64,000 nucleotides of DNA from Extensimonas vulgaris (lineage in GTDB: Bacteria > Pseudomonadota > Gammaproteobacteria > Burkholderiales > Burkholderiaceae_C). Shown here piece after piece: positions 46,182-55,052 of this stretch (the stretch's first letter is position 1; each line of letters opens with the position of its first letter). Location: contig NZ_QPJU01000008.1 in the NCBI RefSeq assembly GCF_003337425.1, positions 1-64,000 on the forward strand, written 5' to 3'. The notes beneath the pieces were generated by a model that was given only the letters and a program-made list of their open reading frames with translations, was not told the DNA's origin and did no database searches. A program made the position numbers and the translations under genes.

Positions 46182-47519
46182 ATGGCCGAACCCGCAAACA
46201 CCGCAATGGACGCGTGCGCCGCGCAGATTCGCGCGGCCGCCGTGCCCCTCGATACCCCTGAAAACGCCGACCTCGGCGCGCTGCTCGAACGCATAGGCGA
46301 CGCGCGCGTGGTGCTGATCGGCGAGGCCACGCACGGCAGCTCGGAGTTTTATCGCATGCGCGCGCGCATCACGCAGGCGCTGATCGAGCACAAAGGCTTC
46401 GACGCGGTCGCGCTCGAAGCGGACTGGCCCGATGCCGCACGCATAGACCATTACGTGCGTCAGCGGGACTTGCCGCCCGCCGAGTGGACGGCTTTTGCGC
46501 GCTTTCCGACTTGGATGTGGCGCAACCGCGAAACCGCCGATTTCATCAATTGGTTGCACGCGCGCAACGCCAGCCTGGAAAGCACTGCGCCCAAGCCCGC
46601 CGTCAAGACCGCGGTCTATGGGCTGGACCTCTACAGCATGTTCACCTCGATCGAGGCGGTGCTTGCGTTCCTCGATGCCGAAGACCCAGAAACGGCGCAG
46701 ATCGCGCGCCTGCGCTACGGCTGCCTGACGCCCTGGCAGTCTGACCCTGCCGTGTACGGCCGTGCGGTGCTGACCGGGCGCTATCACTATTGCGCCGACC
46801 AGGCCGTGGCGATGCTGACCGAGCTGCTCGATCGGCGCATGCGCTACCTCGCACGCGACCCCGAGCGCTTTTTCGACGCGGTGCAAAACGCCCGGCTCGT
46901 CGCCGATGCCGAGCGTTACTACCGCGTGATGTATTACGGCGCGCACGAATCGTGGAATCTGCGCGACAGCCACATGTTCGAGACGCTGCAAGCCATCCTC
47001 ACATTCCGCGGGGCTGCGTCCAAAGCCGTGGTCTGGGCGCACAACTCGCACGTGGGCAACGCCGCCGCGACGGAAATGACGGCGCGCGGCGAACACAACA
47101 TCGGCCAACTGTGCCGCGAGCATTACGGCCATGGCGCCTACCTGATCGGCTTCGGCACGGACCGCGGCACCGTCGCCGCCGCCTCCGAGTGGGACGGCCC
47201 GATGGAAGTCATGCGCGTGCGCCCCGCGCATGCCGATAGCTATGAGGCGTTGTGCCGCGCCAGCGGTGTGCCGGCGTTCCTCTTGCCGCTGCGCCGTCCG
47301 CTCGGCGATGCACTGCGCGAAGCGCTGACCCCGCCGCGCCTGGAGCGCGCGATCGGCGTGCTCTATCGGCCGCAGACCGAACTCGCCTCGCACTACTTTC
47401 ATGCCAACCTGCCCGAACAGTTCGATGAATACGTCTGGTTCGAGCAGACCCGGGCGATCACGCCGCTGGCCACCGAGGAGCTCGAAGGCGTGCCCGAGAC
47501 CTATCCGTTCGGTTTGTGA
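46182..47519 (+). CDS. erythromycin-esterase family protein
   Basis: A 445-residue member of the EreA/EreB fold. The active-site histidine-glutamate block GEATHGSSEFYRMRA is at about residues 47-61; DWPDAARIDHY and VVWAHNSHVGNAAATEM carry further conserved residues. Classical Ere enzymes open the macrolide lactone, but chromosomal homologues in stress clusters probably act on other esters, so resistance should not be assumed. ATG 46182 follows AAGGAG. Neighbours (PRTase, hydrolase, Zn-ADH, Usp) are a recurring combination. Confidence 0.9.
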   Translation: MAEPANTAMDACAAQIRAAAVPLDTPENADLGALLERIGDARVVLIGEATHGSSEFYRMRARITQALIEHKGFDAVALEADWPDAARIDHYVRQRDLPPAEWTAFARFPTWMWRNRETADFINWLHARNASLESTAPKPAVKTAVYGLDLYSMFTSIEAVLAFLDAEDPETAQIARLRYGCLTPWQSDPAVYGRAVLTGRYHYCADQAVAMLTELLDRRMRYLARDPERFFDAVQNARLVADAERYYRVMYYGAHESWNLRDSHMFETLQAILTFRGAASKAVVWAHNSHVGNAAATEMTARGEHNIGQLCREHYGHGAYLIGFGTDRGTVAAASEWDGPMEVMRVRPAHADSYEALCRASGVPAFLLPLRRPLGDALREALTPPRLERAIGVLYRPQTELASHYFHANLPEQFDEYVWFEQTRAITPLATEELEGVPETYPFGL

Positions 47520-47550
47520 AGCGCACTTGCAGTGCAACAGCGTGCAACGC

Positions 47551-47973
47551 TCAGCGCACGAGCAGCACCGGCACTTTGCAGTGCGCGAGCACCGAGGTCG
47601 CGACCGAGCCCATGACCAAGGTGGCGAGCGCACCGTGGCCGTGCGAGCCCATCACGATCAGGTCGAACTTGCCCTCCTCGGCCTCTTGGGCGATGGTTTC
47701 ACCGATCGGGCCGACCTTGACGCGGCGCTCGGCCTGCACGCCGTGGCGTTCGAGAAAGGTGCACACGGGCGCGAGGATTTTCTCGGCCTCCTCGGCGTAG
47801 TACTGATCGACCACCGCCTTGCCCAGCGCGGCACGCGCACGCGGCGGCAGCGGCGGCTGCACCGTGAGCACGGTGTATTCGTTCGCGCTGGACAACCAAT
47901 GCTCGTGCGTGACCAGGTAGGCGAGCATTTTTTTGGTGTAGACACTGCCATCGACGGCAAGCAGGATTTTCAT
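47551..47973 (-). CDS. universal stress protein (UspA family)
   Basis: A 140-residue Usp beginning MKILLAVDGSVYTKK and carrying the ATP-binding signature GSHGHGALATLVMGSVATSVL. It converges on the esterase-like gene and lies 76 bp downstream of the metallophosphoesterase. It differs clearly from the Usp at 34.9 kb, so the two are not a recent duplication. No FNR box is visible in its upstream gap. Confidence 0.92.
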   Translation of the reverse strand: MKILLAVDGSVYTKKMLAYLVTHEHWLSSANEYTVLTVQPPLPPRARAALGKAVVDQYYAEEAEKILAPVCTFLERHGVQAERRVKVGPIGETIAQEAEEGKFDLIVMGSHGHGALATLVMGSVATSVLAHCKVPVLLVR

Positions 47974-48049
47974 GGGGCGTACTCCATCAGCGGAAAAAAG
48001 AAAAGAAGCGCGCCGGCATGTTGGTCGTTTTTTTCTACGCGCCTGCCCA

Positions 48050-48889
48050 TCATAAAGTGAGCACGCACTGTGGCTGGAACTGCGCCTGCTCGCCTTTTTG
48101 CGCGTAACCGAGTGGGTTGGCGACGACACGGCAACGCCAGGCCGCGCCCGTGTCGGTGTGGCCGCTCGCGACGTAGTCGCTGGGCGCATGCAAATGGCCG
48201 TGCAGCCACAGCTGCGCCTGCGGCAGCAAGGCGTCGAGCGCATTGCAAAAGCCCGCCGTGCCCGGCGTGAGGCCGTAGCGCGGATCGGCGCTGCGCAGAC
48301 TGGGCGCGAAGTGCGTGACCACGACCGTGGGCCCGGCAAAAGGCTGCGCAAGTGCGTTGCGCAGCCAGGCCTGGCATTCGAGCGCCTGCGCGCGCACGGC
48401 CTCGGCGAGAAAAGGGCGGCCCGCGCGCGTCGTGCCGGTTTTGCGCAAATAAAAATCGGCCGCACGAAAGGCTTTTTCGCGCTGTTTGAGCAAGTGCGCG
48501 AGCGCATGGCCCGCGGCTTTGCCGGCGGGCAGCGTGGTGAGCGCATCGAAATCGCTCCACAGCGTGGTGCCTATGAAGCGCACGTCGCCCAACACCACGG
48601 TCTCGCGTTCGAGCCAGACGAGCCCCAACTGCGCGCAGCTGCGGCGCAGGCGCTCGTGCGCGGCGTCGAAGTCCTGCGCGTCGTATTCGTGGTTGCCCGG
48701 CACGAACAGCACAGGCACGGGCCAGTTGGCAAAGCGTTCGAGCCCGAAGTGTTCGCCTTGCACAGCCGAGCCGCTTTGGTACGAGCCGATATCGCCCGCG
48801 AGCACGAGCACATCGGCGTGCGGCGCGGGCTCAGGGATGAACTGCGGGTGCGCCTCGAAATGCAGGTCTGAGAGCAGCTGGATGCGCAT
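48050..48889 (-). CDS. calcineurin-like metallophosphoesterase
   Basis: A 279-residue protein with the dinuclear-metal blocks MRIQLLSDLHFEAH (D-x-H), VLVLAGDIGSY, VPGNHEYDA (GNHE), VVVTHFAPS and LWLHGHLHAP (GHxH), in order and complete. The phosphodiester or phosphomonoester substrate is unknown. ATG 48889 was chosen; a further in-frame ATG at 48928 lies inside the terminal repeat of family C copy 2, so the native upstream region beyond about 24 bp has been displaced by that element. Confidence 0.87.
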   Translation of the reverse strand: MRIQLLSDLHFEAHPQFIPEPAPHADVLVLAGDIGSYQSGSAVQGEHFGLERFANWPVPVLFVPGNHEYDAQDFDAAHERLRRSCAQLGLVWLERETVVLGDVRFIGTTLWSDFDALTTLPAGKAAGHALAHLLKQREKAFRAADFYLRKTGTTRAGRPFLAEAVRAQALECQAWLRNALAQPFAGPTVVVTHFAPSLRSADPRYGLTPGTAGFCNALDALLPQAQLWLHGHLHAPSDYVASGHTDTGAAWRCRVVANPLGYAQKGEQAQFQPQCVLTL

Positions 48890-48913
48890 CGGCGCGCGCC
48901 CTCTTTTGATTAA

Positions 48914-49089
48914 ACCCAGATTGTCCATTAGGCGGTGCTTCGCACCTACGCGGGCGTTGGCGGACGTCTGCCGGTCATTTTGGCCGCGGCTTCGGCGTCC
49001 ATGGCACTGGCCATGGACTTCTCACCCGCAACCAAACTGCCACGCCAGCCGCCTCGCCACCATCCCGCGTCCTAATGAACAATCTGGGT
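48914..49089 (-). mobile_element. family C miniature element, copy 2 (176 bp)
   Basis: An inverted copy of the element at 2170-2345, same length and about four differences. Terminal inverted repeats ACCCAGATTGTCCATTAGG and CCTAATGAACAATCTGGGT are flanked by a direct TAA (48911-48913 and 49090-49092). It lies between the metallophosphoesterase start and the pckG stop. No coding capacity. Confidence 0.88.
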
Positions 49090-49169
49090 TAAAAATGCCT
49101 CTCCCGGCAATGCCGGCGTGCGCTAGCTGCTACTTTTATAGAAGCATCGCGACGCTGGCAACGCGCGTC

Positions 49170-51035
49170 TCAAGCCGCGGCCAAGTGCTGCTCCATCGCC
49201 GCTTTGGTGGCGAGCAGCTCCTTGGGCAGATGGTAGGCCAGCATGTCGAACAATTCGGCGTGCAGTTTGAACTCCTCGGCCCAGGCAGCCTTGTCGATGT
49301 GCGTGACGGCCTCGAACTGCGCGGGCGTGAAGTCCAGGCCCTGCCAGTTGATCTCGGCGTACTGCGGCGCGATGCCGAACATGGTCTCATGCCCCTGCGC
49401 GCGGCCTTCGATGCGGTCGATCATCCACTTGAGCACGCGCATGTTCTCGCCGTAGCCGGGCCAGACGAACTGGCCTTCGGCATTTTTGCGGAACCAGTTG
49501 ACGCAAAAGATGTTGGGCAGCGTGTGCCCCAGGCGCTCGAGCTTGTGCTCCATGTCCAGCCAGTGCTGGAAGTAGTCGCTCATGTTGTAGCCGCAAAACG
49601 GCAGCATCGCGAATGGGTCGCGGCGCACCACGCCTTGCGCGCCGAAGGCGGCCGCGGTGGTCTCCGAGCCCATGGTCGCAGCCATGTAGACGCCCTCCAT
49701 CCAGTTGCGCGCCTCGGTCACGAGCGGCACCGTGGTCGAGCGGCGCCCGCCGAAGATGAAAGCGTCGATCGGCACGCCGTTCGGGTCGTCCCACTGCGGG
49801 TCGAGCGCGGGGTTGTTGGTCGCAGCCACGGTGAAGCGCGAGTTCGGGTGCGCAGCCTTGCGGCCGGCCTTGCCGTCCTCGGGCGTCCAGTCCTTGCCCT
49901 GCCAGTCGAGCAGGTGCGCAGGCAATGCACCCGTGTCTTTTTCGAGCCCCTCCCACCACACGTCGCCGTCGTCGGTCAAGGCCACGTTGGTGAAGATCAC
50001 GTCCTGGTGCAGGCTGGCCAGGCAGTTGGGGTTGGTGAGGTGGTTGGTGCCCGGCGCGACGCCGAAGTAACCGGCCTCGGGGTTGATGGCGTACATCTTG
50101 CCGTCGGCGTGCGGCTTGATCCAGGCGATGTCGTCACCGATGGTGGTGACCTTCCAGCCTTGGAAGGCCGGCGGCGGCACGAGCATCGAAAAATTGGTCT
50201 TGCCGCAGGCGCTCGGGAAGGCCGCGGCGACGTGGTACTTCTTGCCCTCCGGGCTGGTCACGCCCAGGATCAGCATGTGCTCGGCGAGCCAACCCTGGTC
50301 GCGCCCCATGACCGAGGCGATGCGCAGCGCCAGGCATTTCTTGCCCAGCAGCGCGTTGCCGCCGTAGCCCGAGCCATACGACCAGATTTCGCGCGTCTCG
50401 GGGTAGTGCACGATGTATTTGGTCGTGGGGTTGCAAGGCCAGGGCTTGTCTTGCTCACCGGGCTGCAGCGGCGCGCCCACGGTGTGCATGCAGGGCACGA
50501 AGTCGCCATCGACGCCGAGCACGTCATACACGGCGCGGCCCATGCGCGTCATGAGGCGCTGGTTCACGGCCACGTAGGCGCTGTCGGTCAGCTCGACGCC
50601 GATGTGCGCAATGTGCGAGCCCAGCGGCCCCATGCTGAACGGCACCACGTACATGGTGCGCCCGCGCATGCAGCCGTCGAACAGCGGCTGCAGGGTGGCG
50701 CGCATCTCGGCCGGGGCCATCCAGTTGTTGGTCGGGCCCGCGTCTTCCTTCTTTTCGGAGCAGATGAAGGTGCGGTCTTCGACGCGCGCCACGTCCGATG
50801 GGTCAGACCACGCGAGGTAGCTGCGCGGGCGCTTGGCAGGATTGAGCTTTTTGAAGGTGCCGGCATCGACGAGCTGCTGGCACAGGCGGTCGTACTCTTC
50901 TTGCGAGCCGTCGCACCAATAGACGCGGTCGGGCTTGCACAAGGCGGCCATATCGGCCACCCAGGCGAGCAGGCGCGGGTGCTTGACGTAATCCGGGGCG
51001 TTGATCTCGAGGCCCTGCATGGTAGGCGCATTCAT
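49170..51035 (-). CDS. pckG: phosphoenolpyruvate carboxykinase (GTP)
   Basis: A 621-residue enzyme that converts oxaloacetate and GTP to phosphoenolpyruvate, the entry to gluconeogenesis. The kinase P-loop is [13 protein letters not shown] (about residues 277-289, with the reactive cysteine of the GTP class); [22 protein letters not shown] and [12 protein letters not shown] are other family blocks. The GTP type (not PckA) is usual in Burkholderiales. It is a single-gene unit. A 280-bp upstream gap contains a 19-bp perfect palindrome near its far end. It opposes ppc in the PEP-oxaloacetate node. Confidence 0.96.
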   Translation of the reverse strand: MNAPTMQGLEINAPDYVKHPRLLAWVADMAALCKPDRVYWCDGSQEEYDRLCQQLVDAGTFKKLNPAKRPRSYLAWSDPSDVARVEDRTFICSEKKEDAGPTNNWMAPAEMRATLQPLFDGCMRGRTMYVVPFSMGPLGSHIAHIGVELTDSAYVAVNQRLMTRMGRAVYDVLGVDGDFVPCMHTVGAPLQPGEQDKPWPCNPTTKYIVHYPETREIWSYGSGYGGNALLGKKCLALRIASVMGRDQGWLAEHMLILGVTSPEGKKYHVAAAFPSACGKTNFSMLVPPPAFQGWKVTTIGDDIAWIKPHADGKMYAINPEAGYFGVAPGTNHLTNPNCLASLHQDVIFTNVALTDDGDVWWEGLEKDTGALPAHLLDWQGKDWTPEDGKAGRKAAHPNSRFTVAATNNPALDPQWDDPNGVPIDAFIFGGRRSTTVPLVTEARNWMEGVYMAATMGSETTAAAFGAQGVVRRDPFAMLPFCGYNMSDYFQHWLDMEHKLERLGHTLPNIFCVNWFRKNAEGQFVWPGYGENMRVLKWMIDRIEGRAQGHETMFGIAPQYAEINWQGLDFTPAQFEAVTHIDKAAWAEEFKLHAELFDMLAYHLPKELLATKAAMEQHLAAA

Positions 51036-51294
51036 GGGGGGAGCTTCCTTCCTTCGAAACGGTTTTCAAAGGAAGCGCCCATCAGGGCATCTTGCGCTGG
51101 GGCGCGCGGGCGAAGCGGGGCGCTGCCTTTGAAAAACGGCTCGAGTCCGTTGCGGGCAGTCGGCGGGCGGAGACGGGCTGCAGCCTGGGCAGCGTCGAGA
51201 CGCTGCGACAAGGAGGCCGGACTTTCCACGGGTCGGCTGGGGGTGACGATTTTATGAAGCAAGCCCGCGATTTTTCAAAAATGGAACAAGCATT
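51036..51294. other. pckG upstream region
   Basis: No convincing gene. There are short direct similarities (TTTGAAAA near 51066 and 51129) and an AAGGAGG at 51208 without a following open frame. The pckG promoter should lie here; I cannot place it. Confidence 0.4.
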
Positions 51295-51313
51295 TCATGC
51301 AAAATTTGCATGA
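51295..51313. promoter_or_regulatory. perfect palindrome between queC and pckG
   Basis: TCATGCAAA-A-TTTGCATGA is a perfect 9-bp inverted repeat around one base; a third CATGCAA half-site follows at 51317. Only the distant start of pckG is transcribed away from it, so it is a candidate operator for pckG; it also touches the queC stop. The binding protein is unknown. Confidence 0.45.
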
Positions 51314-51315
51314 CT

Positions 51316-52020
51316 TCATGCAACCTGTTCGCGCCAGCGTTCATATCCGGCTTGTCGCAGCGCACAGGCCGGGCAGTGGCCGCAGCCGTAGCCCCAGGCA
51401 TGCCGAACACCCCGCTCGCCCAGGTAGCAGGTGTGCGTGTGCTCGATCACGATGTCCACCAGCGCCTGCCCGCCCAGAGCGTGCGCGAGCTCCCAGGTCT
51501 GCGCCTTGTCAAGCCACATCAGCGGCGTATCGAAGGTGAAGTGCTGCCCCATGCCCAGCGACACGGCCACCTGCAGCGCTTTGATGGTGTCGTCGCGGCA
51601 ATCGGGGTAGCCCGAATAATCCGTTTCGCACATGCCGCCCACGAGCGTGTGCAGCCCGCGCCGGTAGCCCAAGGCCGCCGCGAGCTGAAAAAACAGCAAA
51701 TTGCGCCCCGGCACGAAGGTATTGGGCAAACCCGCGGCATCCATCTGGATCGCCACGTCGCGCGTGAGCGCCGTATCGCTGATGCGCCCCAGCACCGACA
51801 GGTCGATCACATGATCCTGGCCCAGGCGCGCGCCCCACACAGGGAATTGCGCACGCAGGGCGCCCAGCACTTGCGTGCGCGCGTGCATCTCCACATGGTG
51901 GCGCTGGCCGTAATTGAAGCCCACGGTTTCCACCAACGCAAAGCGCTCGAGCGCCCAGGCCAGGCAGGTCGTGGAATCCTGCCCACCCGAAAAAAGCACC
52001 AGTGCATGTCCTGTCCGCAT
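51316..52020 (-). CDS. queC: 7-cyano-7-deazaguanine synthase
   Basis: A 234-residue enzyme that turns 7-carboxy-7-deazaguanine into preQ0 for queuosine in tRNA. The PP-loop ATP motif [12 protein letters not shown] is at about residues 9-20; [16 protein letters not shown] and the C-terminal zinc cysteines ([20 protein letters not shown]) are complete. ATG 52020 follows AGGAGG at 52026-52031. A family A copy starts directly beyond that ribosome site (52033); one of its frames is open into queC, but no good start lies in it. No other queuosine gene is in the window. Confidence 0.95.
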   Translation of the reverse strand: MRTGHALVLFSGGQDSTTCLAWALERFALVETVGFNYGQRHHVEMHARTQVLGALRAQFPVWGARLGQDHVIDLSVLGRISDTALTRDVAIQMDAAGLPNTFVPGRNLLFFQLAAALGYRRGLHTLVGGMCETDYSGYPDCRDDTIKALQVAVSLGMGQHFTFDTPLMWLDKAQTWELAHALGGQALVDIVIEHTHTCYLGERGVRHAWGYGCGHCPACALRQAGYERWREQVA

Positions 52021-52032
52021 ACGAGCCTCCTG

Positions 52033-52195
52033 GGAGCCTGTCGGACTTTGGAATCGTCGGCTGCGAATGCGCCACAGCGGCCCATTTTTTACCGTCTTCT
52101 TGTCCCATAGCACCACTATGGGGCGGCGAATCCGGCAAAAACTGGCCTCGCTGGGGCGCATTCTCGCTCTCGACGCCCAAAGTCCGACAGGCTCC
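52033..52195 (+). repeat. family A palindromic element, copy A7 (163 bp)
   Basis: A complete copy with GGAGCC...GGCTCC ends and CACCA loop. The flanks are TG and TT, so the expected TA duplication has decayed. It ends (on the queC side) just two bases beyond the queC AGGAGG ribosome site, meaning the queC leader RNA and probably promoter are element-derived or lie beyond it. Confidence 0.92.
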
Positions 52196-52210
52196 TTGGT
52201 TCGCAGACGC

Positions 52211-52234
52211 AAAAAAGCCCCGCCGCGCGGGGCC
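52211..52234 (-). terminator. rho-independent terminator
   Basis: On the minus strand GCCCCGC-GCG-GCGGGGC is followed by TTTTTT. It lies 70 bp past the stop of the small membrane-protein gene and would stop that transcript before it enters copy A7 and queC, so queC needs its own promoter between here and 52031. Confidence 0.85.
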
Positions 52235-52303
52235 CGGGGTGCGTGAAATGAAAACGTGCTCAGAGGCCGAGGGTTTGTCGGCCGCGGCCGAAACCTCGCC
52301 CTC

Positions 52304-52453
52304 TCAGGTCATGCTGACGGCGATGAAAGCCAGCAAAAACATCATGATCGCGCCCACGATGGGCAGCACGATGGGCACCACGGAGGTGACTTCCTCGGCG
52401 GGATCGGCGGATTCGTGGTCTGTCGGCTGGGCTGCGTGCGAAGCATTGGACAT
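52304..52453 (-). CDS. small single-helix membrane protein (49 aa)
   Basis: A 49-residue frame from ATG 52453 ([15 protein letters not shown]) with an acidic N-terminal half (ESADPAEEV) and one hydrophobic helix of about 22 residues ([20 protein letters not shown]), so a single-pass inner-membrane protein, N terminus probably inside or outside unknown. I do not recognise a characterised family. Its own terminator 70 bp downstream and a well-formed helix support that it is a gene. It is divergent from the Bug-receptor operon with 156 bp between starts. Confidence 0.65.
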   Translation of the reverse strand: MSNASHAAQPTDHESADPAEEVTSVVPIVLPIVGAIMMFLLAFIAVSMT

Positions 52454-52583
52454 GGCGGGGTCTCCCAAAAGGCGAAAAACTGGCGTCGATTCTAACGAAG
52501 CCCAGAGCCGCACAATCCAGCCGCACAATCCAGCCGCATGGCCCGCACGGGGATTGCGGTGCACAATCGGGGATGTCAAACCT

Positions 52584-52604
52584 AACGAACCTTTGGTAGT
52601 TTCG
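52584..52604 (+). promoter_or_regulatory. operator-like sequence before the Bug-receptor operon
   Basis: AACGAACCTTTGGTAGTTT, then CG, matches the palindrome at 61258-61278 in 16 of 21 positions. It sits 6 bp before the start codon of the binding-protein gene. Shared sequence at the heads of two acyl-CoA operons suggests one TetR-type regulator controls both; inference. Confidence 0.45.
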
Positions 52605-52609
52605 CTCTC

Positions 52610-53626
52610 ATGCCGTCGCAAATCCCTCCCTCCCTTGGCGAACCGCAGACTTTTCTCCGTCGGCGCTCGCTGCTGCAGCTCACCATCGCGGGCGCCGGCG
52701 CGGTGCTCTTGCCGACCGCCCGGGCGCAAACCTATCCTGCCAAACCCATCACCCTCGTCGTCCCCTTCCCGCCCGGCGGCCCGACCGACATGGTGGCGCG
52801 CGTGCTGGCGCAGAAGATGTCCGAGCAGATGGGCCAGTCGATCGTGATCGACAACAAGCCCGGCGCCAACGGCAACATCGGCGCCACAGCCGTGAGCCGC
52901 GCGCCTGCCGATGGCTACACGGTGCTCTACAACACCTCGTCGATCACTCTGAGCCCGGCGCTCTACAAGAGCCTGAGCTACGACGTGCGGCGCGACTTCG
53001 CCCCGGTCGTCCTCACCGCCGTGGTGCCCCTCGTCCTGGTGGTGCATCCGGGCCTGCCGGTGAATGACGTGCGCGAGTTCGTCGCCTATGTCAAGGCGCA
53101 CCCGGGCAAGTTGTCGTATGCCTCGGCAGGCAATGGCAACGTGACGCACCTTGCGGCGTTTCAGCTGCTGCAAGGACTGGGTCTGGAAGCAACGCATGTG
53201 CCCTACCGCGGCAGCGCGCCTGCCGACGTGGACTTGGTGGCCGGACAAGTCCAGTTCATGACCGACACCATCAATTCGGTGCTGCCCTTCATCAAAGACA
53301 AGCGCCTGAAACTGCTGGCCGTGGCCTCGCCCAGACGCCTGGCCTTGTTTCCCCAGGTGCCCACGATCGCCGAGACGGTGCTGCCCGGCTTCGAAGCCGG
53401 CGCGTGGCAAGGCATGATGGTTCCCGCCGCCACGCCGCCTGCGATCGTCAAGCGCCTTAACGCCGAAGCCCTCAAAGCGCTGCAAAGCGCCGAGGTGCGC
53501 GACAAACTGGCCCAGCAGGGTGCAGAGCCGCTGGGCTCCACTCCCGAGGAATACGCCGCTTACCTCCAGAAAGAGCTGGCCCGCTGGACCAAAGTAGTCA
53601 AGGCCACGGGGGTCACGCTCGATTGA
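52610..53626 (+). CDS. Bug-family tripartite tricarboxylate transporter receptor
   Basis: A 338-residue periplasmic solute-binding protein of the TctC/Bug family. The N terminus has a Tat-like signal (FLRRRSLLQLTIAGAGAVLL, cleavage after ARA near residue 39). The mature part has the family ligand loops PFPPGGPTDMVAR and NKPGANGNIGA, and the C-terminal LGSTPEEYAAYL motif. Bug proteins bind carboxylates and other small acids. No membrane permease is adjacent, as often in Burkholderiales, so it may work with a distant transporter or as a sensor. As first gene of an acyl-CoA operon it may capture the acid that this operon degrades. Confidence 0.9.
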   Translation: MPSQIPPSLGEPQTFLRRRSLLQLTIAGAGAVLLPTARAQTYPAKPITLVVPFPPGGPTDMVARVLAQKMSEQMGQSIVIDNKPGANGNIGATAVSRAPADGYTVLYNTSSITLSPALYKSLSYDVRRDFAPVVLTAVVPLVLVVHPGLPVNDVREFVAYVKAHPGKLSYASAGNGNVTHLAAFQLLQGLGLEATHVPYRGSAPADVDLVAGQVQFMTDTINSVLPFIKDKRLKLLAVASPRRLALFPQVPTIAETVLPGFEAGAWQGMMVPAATPPAIVKRLNAEALKALQSAEVRDKLAQQGAEPLGSTPEEYAAYLQKELARWTKVVKATGVTLD

Positions 53627-53711
53627 GACGAGGTTTTCTGCCAGGTTGCTCCACAAACACCATGAAACCCATCCCTCACCTCCCTTTCCTTTCCCACCCC
53701 GAGGTTTCGGC

Positions 53712-54872
53712 ATGAACCAGCTTTCTTCTTTGGACCTCACCGCCATCCCGGCTGAAGACGAGGCGCTGCGGCCGCAGGTGCGCGCTTTTGTGGCCGAGGC
53801 GCTCAAGGACGTCCCCGCGCACATCCGCGCCAAGTCGTGGATGGGCTGCGACGCCGCGTTCAGCCGCGCGCTCGCGCGCCAGGGCTGGCTGGGCGTGACG
53901 TTTCCGCCCGCCTACGGCGGCGCCGGGCGCAGCGCGTTTGCGCGCTATGTACTGGTGGAAGAATTCCTCAACTTCGGCGCGCCCGTGGGCTTGCACTGGA
54001 TCGCCGACCGGCAAAGCGGGCCGCTGCTGCTCAAGTACGGCAGTGAGGCGCAAAAGCAGTTTTACCTGCCCAAAATCTGCCGCGCCGAGGCCTTTTTTTG
54101 CATCGGCATGAGCGAGCCGGGCTCGGGCTCGGATCTGGCCAGCGTGCGCACGCGCGCCGAGCGCAACGCGCAGGGCTGGCTGCTCAACGGGCAAAAAATC
54201 TGGACCTCCAACGCGCACAACTGCCACTACATGATCGCGCTCGTGCGCACCAGCGGCACACCGCAGGATAGGCACCAGGGGCTGTCGCAGCTCATCGTCG
54301 ATCTGTCGCTGCCCGGCGTCACGGTGCGCCCGATCACCGACCTGACCGGCGACCAGCATTTTTGCGAGGTGTTTTTCGACAACGTGCAGCTCGCACCCGA
54401 CGCGCTCGTGGGCGAGGAGGGCAAGGGCTGGGAACAGGTCACGGCCGAGCTCGCGTTCGAGCGCAGCGGGCCCGAGCGCCTGTATTCGAGCATCGTGCTC
54501 TTCGACACCTGGCTCGCCTACATCCGCACGCCCGCAGGCCACACGCCGGCGGCCCAGCGCCTGGCGGGCAAGATCATGGGCCAGCTCGCGCCGCTGCGCG
54601 CGCTCTCGATCGCCGTGACGGAAAAGCTCACGCGCGGCGAGAGCCCCATCGTCGAGGCCGCGCTGGTCAAAGACCTGGGCACGGGCGTGGAGCAGCTCAT
54701 CCCTGCGGCGATCGCCGACGACCTGTTCGCGCGCAGCGACAGCGACGCGGTGCCGCTGGAGCTGCTGCAGACGCTCAACTACGTGACGCTGATGGCGCCG
54801 AGTTTCTCGCTGCGCGGCGGCACGCGCGACATCCTGCGCGGCATGATCGCGCGCGGCCTGGGGCTGCGCTGA
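53712..54872 (+). CDS. acyl-CoA dehydrogenase, large subunit-like
   Basis: A 386-residue FAD enzyme. It contains PPAYGGAGRSAFARYVLVEEFL, the flavin-binding CIGMSEPGSGSDLASVRT, LLNGQKIWTSNAHN, AFERSGPERLYSS (the glutamate expected to be the base in the helix-G position) and RGGTRDILRGMIARGLGLR at the C terminus. The common Tyr-Glu-Gly-Thr site is replaced by Arg-Gly-Gly-Thr. The next gene encodes a short, divergent partner, an arrangement seen for heteromeric acyl-CoA dehydrogenases of steroid and branched-acid breakdown. ATG 53712 follows a CGAGG site. Substrate unknown. Confidence 0.88.
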   Translation: MNQLSSLDLTAIPAEDEALRPQVRAFVAEALKDVPAHIRAKSWMGCDAAFSRALARQGWLGVTFPPAYGGAGRSAFARYVLVEEFLNFGAPVGLHWIADRQSGPLLLKYGSEAQKQFYLPKICRAEAFFCIGMSEPGSGSDLASVRTRAERNAQGWLLNGQKIWTSNAHNCHYMIALVRTSGTPQDRHQGLSQLIVDLSLPGVTVRPITDLTGDQHFCEVFFDNVQLAPDALVGEEGKGWEQVTAELAFERSGPERLYSSIVLFDTWLAYIRTPAGHTPAAQRLAGKIMGQLAPLRALSIAVTEKLTRGESPIVEAALVKDLGTGVEQLIPAAIADDLFARSDSDAVPLELLQTLNYVTLMAPSFSLRGGTRDILRGMIARGLGLR

Positions 54873-55052
54873 AGCGCCCTGGCGCGCACCCCTGCCGCCC
54901 GCAGTTTTTTGCAAATTTTGATATCGAATCGATAGCTGCTTGCGCTGAACCTATAAGCGCTATATGCCTATTTTGCATCAAGGATTTTGCAATGCTTTCA
55001 ATAGCATTTTTGACACCTTGCGCGAAGCAGCATGCACCACAGGAGCGGGACC

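Noticed and set aside
46182-47519. Macrolide resistance gene
   Set aside because: The fold is that of erythromycin esterases, but the chromosomal stress-cluster context and lack of mobile flanks do not support a resistance role.
52021-52212. queC extended upstream through copy A7
   Set aside because: The frame is open, but the conserved QueC N terminus starts at 52020 directly behind AGGAGG, and no ribosome site supports an earlier start.
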